29,508 nucleotides of DNA from Chara braunii (lineage: Eukaryota > Streptophyta > Charophyceae > Charales > Characeae): contig BFEA01000277.1 of assembly GCA_003427395.1 (NCBI GenBank), positions 921,602 to 951,109 of the forward strand, in the 5' to 3' direction. Below the pieces are notes generated by a model that saw only the letters and a program-made list of their open reading frames with translations, was not told the origin of the DNA and did no database searches. Each line of letters starts with the position of its first letter. The first letter of the stretch is position 1. The position numbers and the translations under genes are program-made. This document shows, in pieces, positions 28,284 to 29,508 of the stretch.

Positions 28284-29508
28284 ATCGGTTTACGACTCAA
28301 TTTCAACTCGCTCCTGCAACTCAACCTAGGGCCTTAGCCTAGGTGGGTTGAATTGTTTCTTTGGGTTTTCACCTGAACTTTTATTAAATGGCCATTTAAA
28401 AAGGACTGAGTGCTTTCTTTTTGGAAGGTTGGACAAGGGTCGGGGCTTGTGTGAATAACGCAAGGGGGTGTGAATAACGAAAGGGTTATGACTGTAGAGA
28501 GTGGTTGAAGTTGACCCCGTGTAGTGTGTGGATTGTCAATGTTGAATCTTCGCGAAATTTGCAGGTATGTTCTGGGACTTGGAGTCAGGGTTTGACCTTG
28601 CTTGCGATCATTTTTATATTTTGAAGGAAGTCACACTATAATAATGAGAGTGATCGCCTCGTGTCCAATAACCCGTTATATTTATAGTCAGTGTATTCAC
28701 TCGGTCTACCCTTACCATGCGCAAGGGTGGAGTGGATTTGGAGTGAGAGAAAAAAAAAGATCCCTTTTGTTTTGCTTGTTCAAATTTTTCTGTTTGGACG
28801 TTGACGTCCGTAGCAGCTGTTAAAGTCAAATCCCTTGACCTTGTTCCAGGCTCCCGAAGATGGAGTCCCGTTCCCAGAGTCACAGGCACTTGGCCGCCAC
28901 AAAGGACCGAAGCCCGCCCACTGCTCCTCTCAGCAGTGTGCAGAAGAGGGTAGGACTCACAATCGCTAGCGTCATGAGTTTGACCCCTCAAGACGCGTGT
29001 CAGCTGACACTTTAGTGTCGAAAACGACCTTCGAAATCATCGAGGACTGCTTGGTGTTGGGCACCGCATAATACATCACTATTGTGACTGTTTGCGTATT
29101 CATGCATGGCTAATCGATATGGTGAAGGCTTGCATGACCGCGCTATTTATCCAGAGCCTCGAGCGCAACGTCCGCTTATTTCGTCGTCAAAAGGTTAGGG
29201 GGCGAATGTGGGAAAAGGGATTAGGCACGATATATGTATGAAGCTTGTTTTTATTCTGTGAGTGTATCGCATGGTTAGACTTGGCCGTCCTAGTCGACCA
29301 GCATCGGATCCCGTTCGGGAGATCAGTGCCTCGGACGACGATTTGCGCATGGGTCCGATTCGGGCGTTAACCGCACGTACCCCTTATGCTACAATGAACG
29401 AGAAACGTCGTCAGTTGGGGCACCTCTGCGATTGAATATGAAAAGCTTTTGCATGTGGTTCGATAGCTCGACGGGGATATGCCTACCTAAGGGATGGTGA
29501 CAACGAAC

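Larger units (their letters stand above)
24240..29508 (+). repeat. Structured non-coding unit B (runs off the window)
   Basis: Paralogue of unit A in the same orientation, longer because of two insertions (24633-25895 and 26221-27086). It aligns through the hairpin array, the GGTGAGAGTACTTAC site (27381), tandem repeats, twin hairpins, GCAGGTATGTTCTG (about 28561) and the 3' domain. Examples from the 3' domain are GACTGCTTG at about 29046, TACCCCTTATGCTACA at about 29378 and TAGCTCGACGGGGATA at about 29464. The window ends where unit A ends. Confidence 0.75.

Noticed and set aside
15140-29508. Units A and B as the two LTRs of one retrotransposon
   Set aside because: They are too diverged for an LTR pair, and no primer site, polypurine tract or coding domain was found in the intervening 5.6 kb.

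Overview
This looks like a repeat-dominated nuclear region of a plant-lineage genome, probably a streptophyte alga such as Chara. Three things suggest this. A Penelope-like element (PLE) has its GIY-YIG domain ahead of the reverse transcriptase, an order known from green algae and some other eukaryotes. A Ty3/gypsy chromovirus uses the TGGTATCAGAGC primer site common in plants. There is a 100-N scaffold gap and little sign of intact genes. The species call is inference.

Layout. Positions 1-6865 hold a PLE in head-to-tail form: a 508-bp 3' fragment (196-703) followed by a full-length but broken copy (704-6298). It is flanked by a long direct repeat (1-195 and 6694-6865). Positions 6866-8024 are GC-rich sequence with strong palindromes and a (GA)n run. 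Positions 8025-12543 hold a decayed chromovirus: probable 5' LTR, primer site, protease remnant, RT, RNase H, integrase, chromodomain and polypurine tract. Its gag is missing, and the sequence after the polypurine tract does not match the 5' LTR. Positions 12544-15139 contain no gene I can support.

The main discovery is a pair of diverged, same-orientation, apparently non-coding units: A (about 15140-18605) and B (about 24240 to the window end). Each holds a 5' array of hairpins whose outer stems differ in sequence from hairpin to hairpin yet stay complementary, while the loop is constant within a unit. Nearly every loop in A is closed as YCCA-TAAGAT-TGGR, and nearly every loop in B as TTC-TAAGTT-GAA. 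Hairpins at matching positions in A and B differ by compensatory changes. Each unit then has roughly 120-bp tandem repeats that also form stems, a pair of short hairpins, and a conserved 3' domain. This is what a structured RNA family under selection would look like; its function is unknown. Unit B was later interrupted by a solo LTR (24633-25895) and by an 866-bp inverted-repeat element flanked by TTAA (26221-27086). Unit A serves as the empty-site reference for both.

Between the units lie the 3' part of an unrecognised minus-strand gene (about 18818-19830), a 48-bp duplication with a 77-A tract, and about 4.2 kb in which I find nothing supportable. Every recognisable protein-coding element is broken, so the region is a nest of dead mobile elements around a possibly structured non-coding family.
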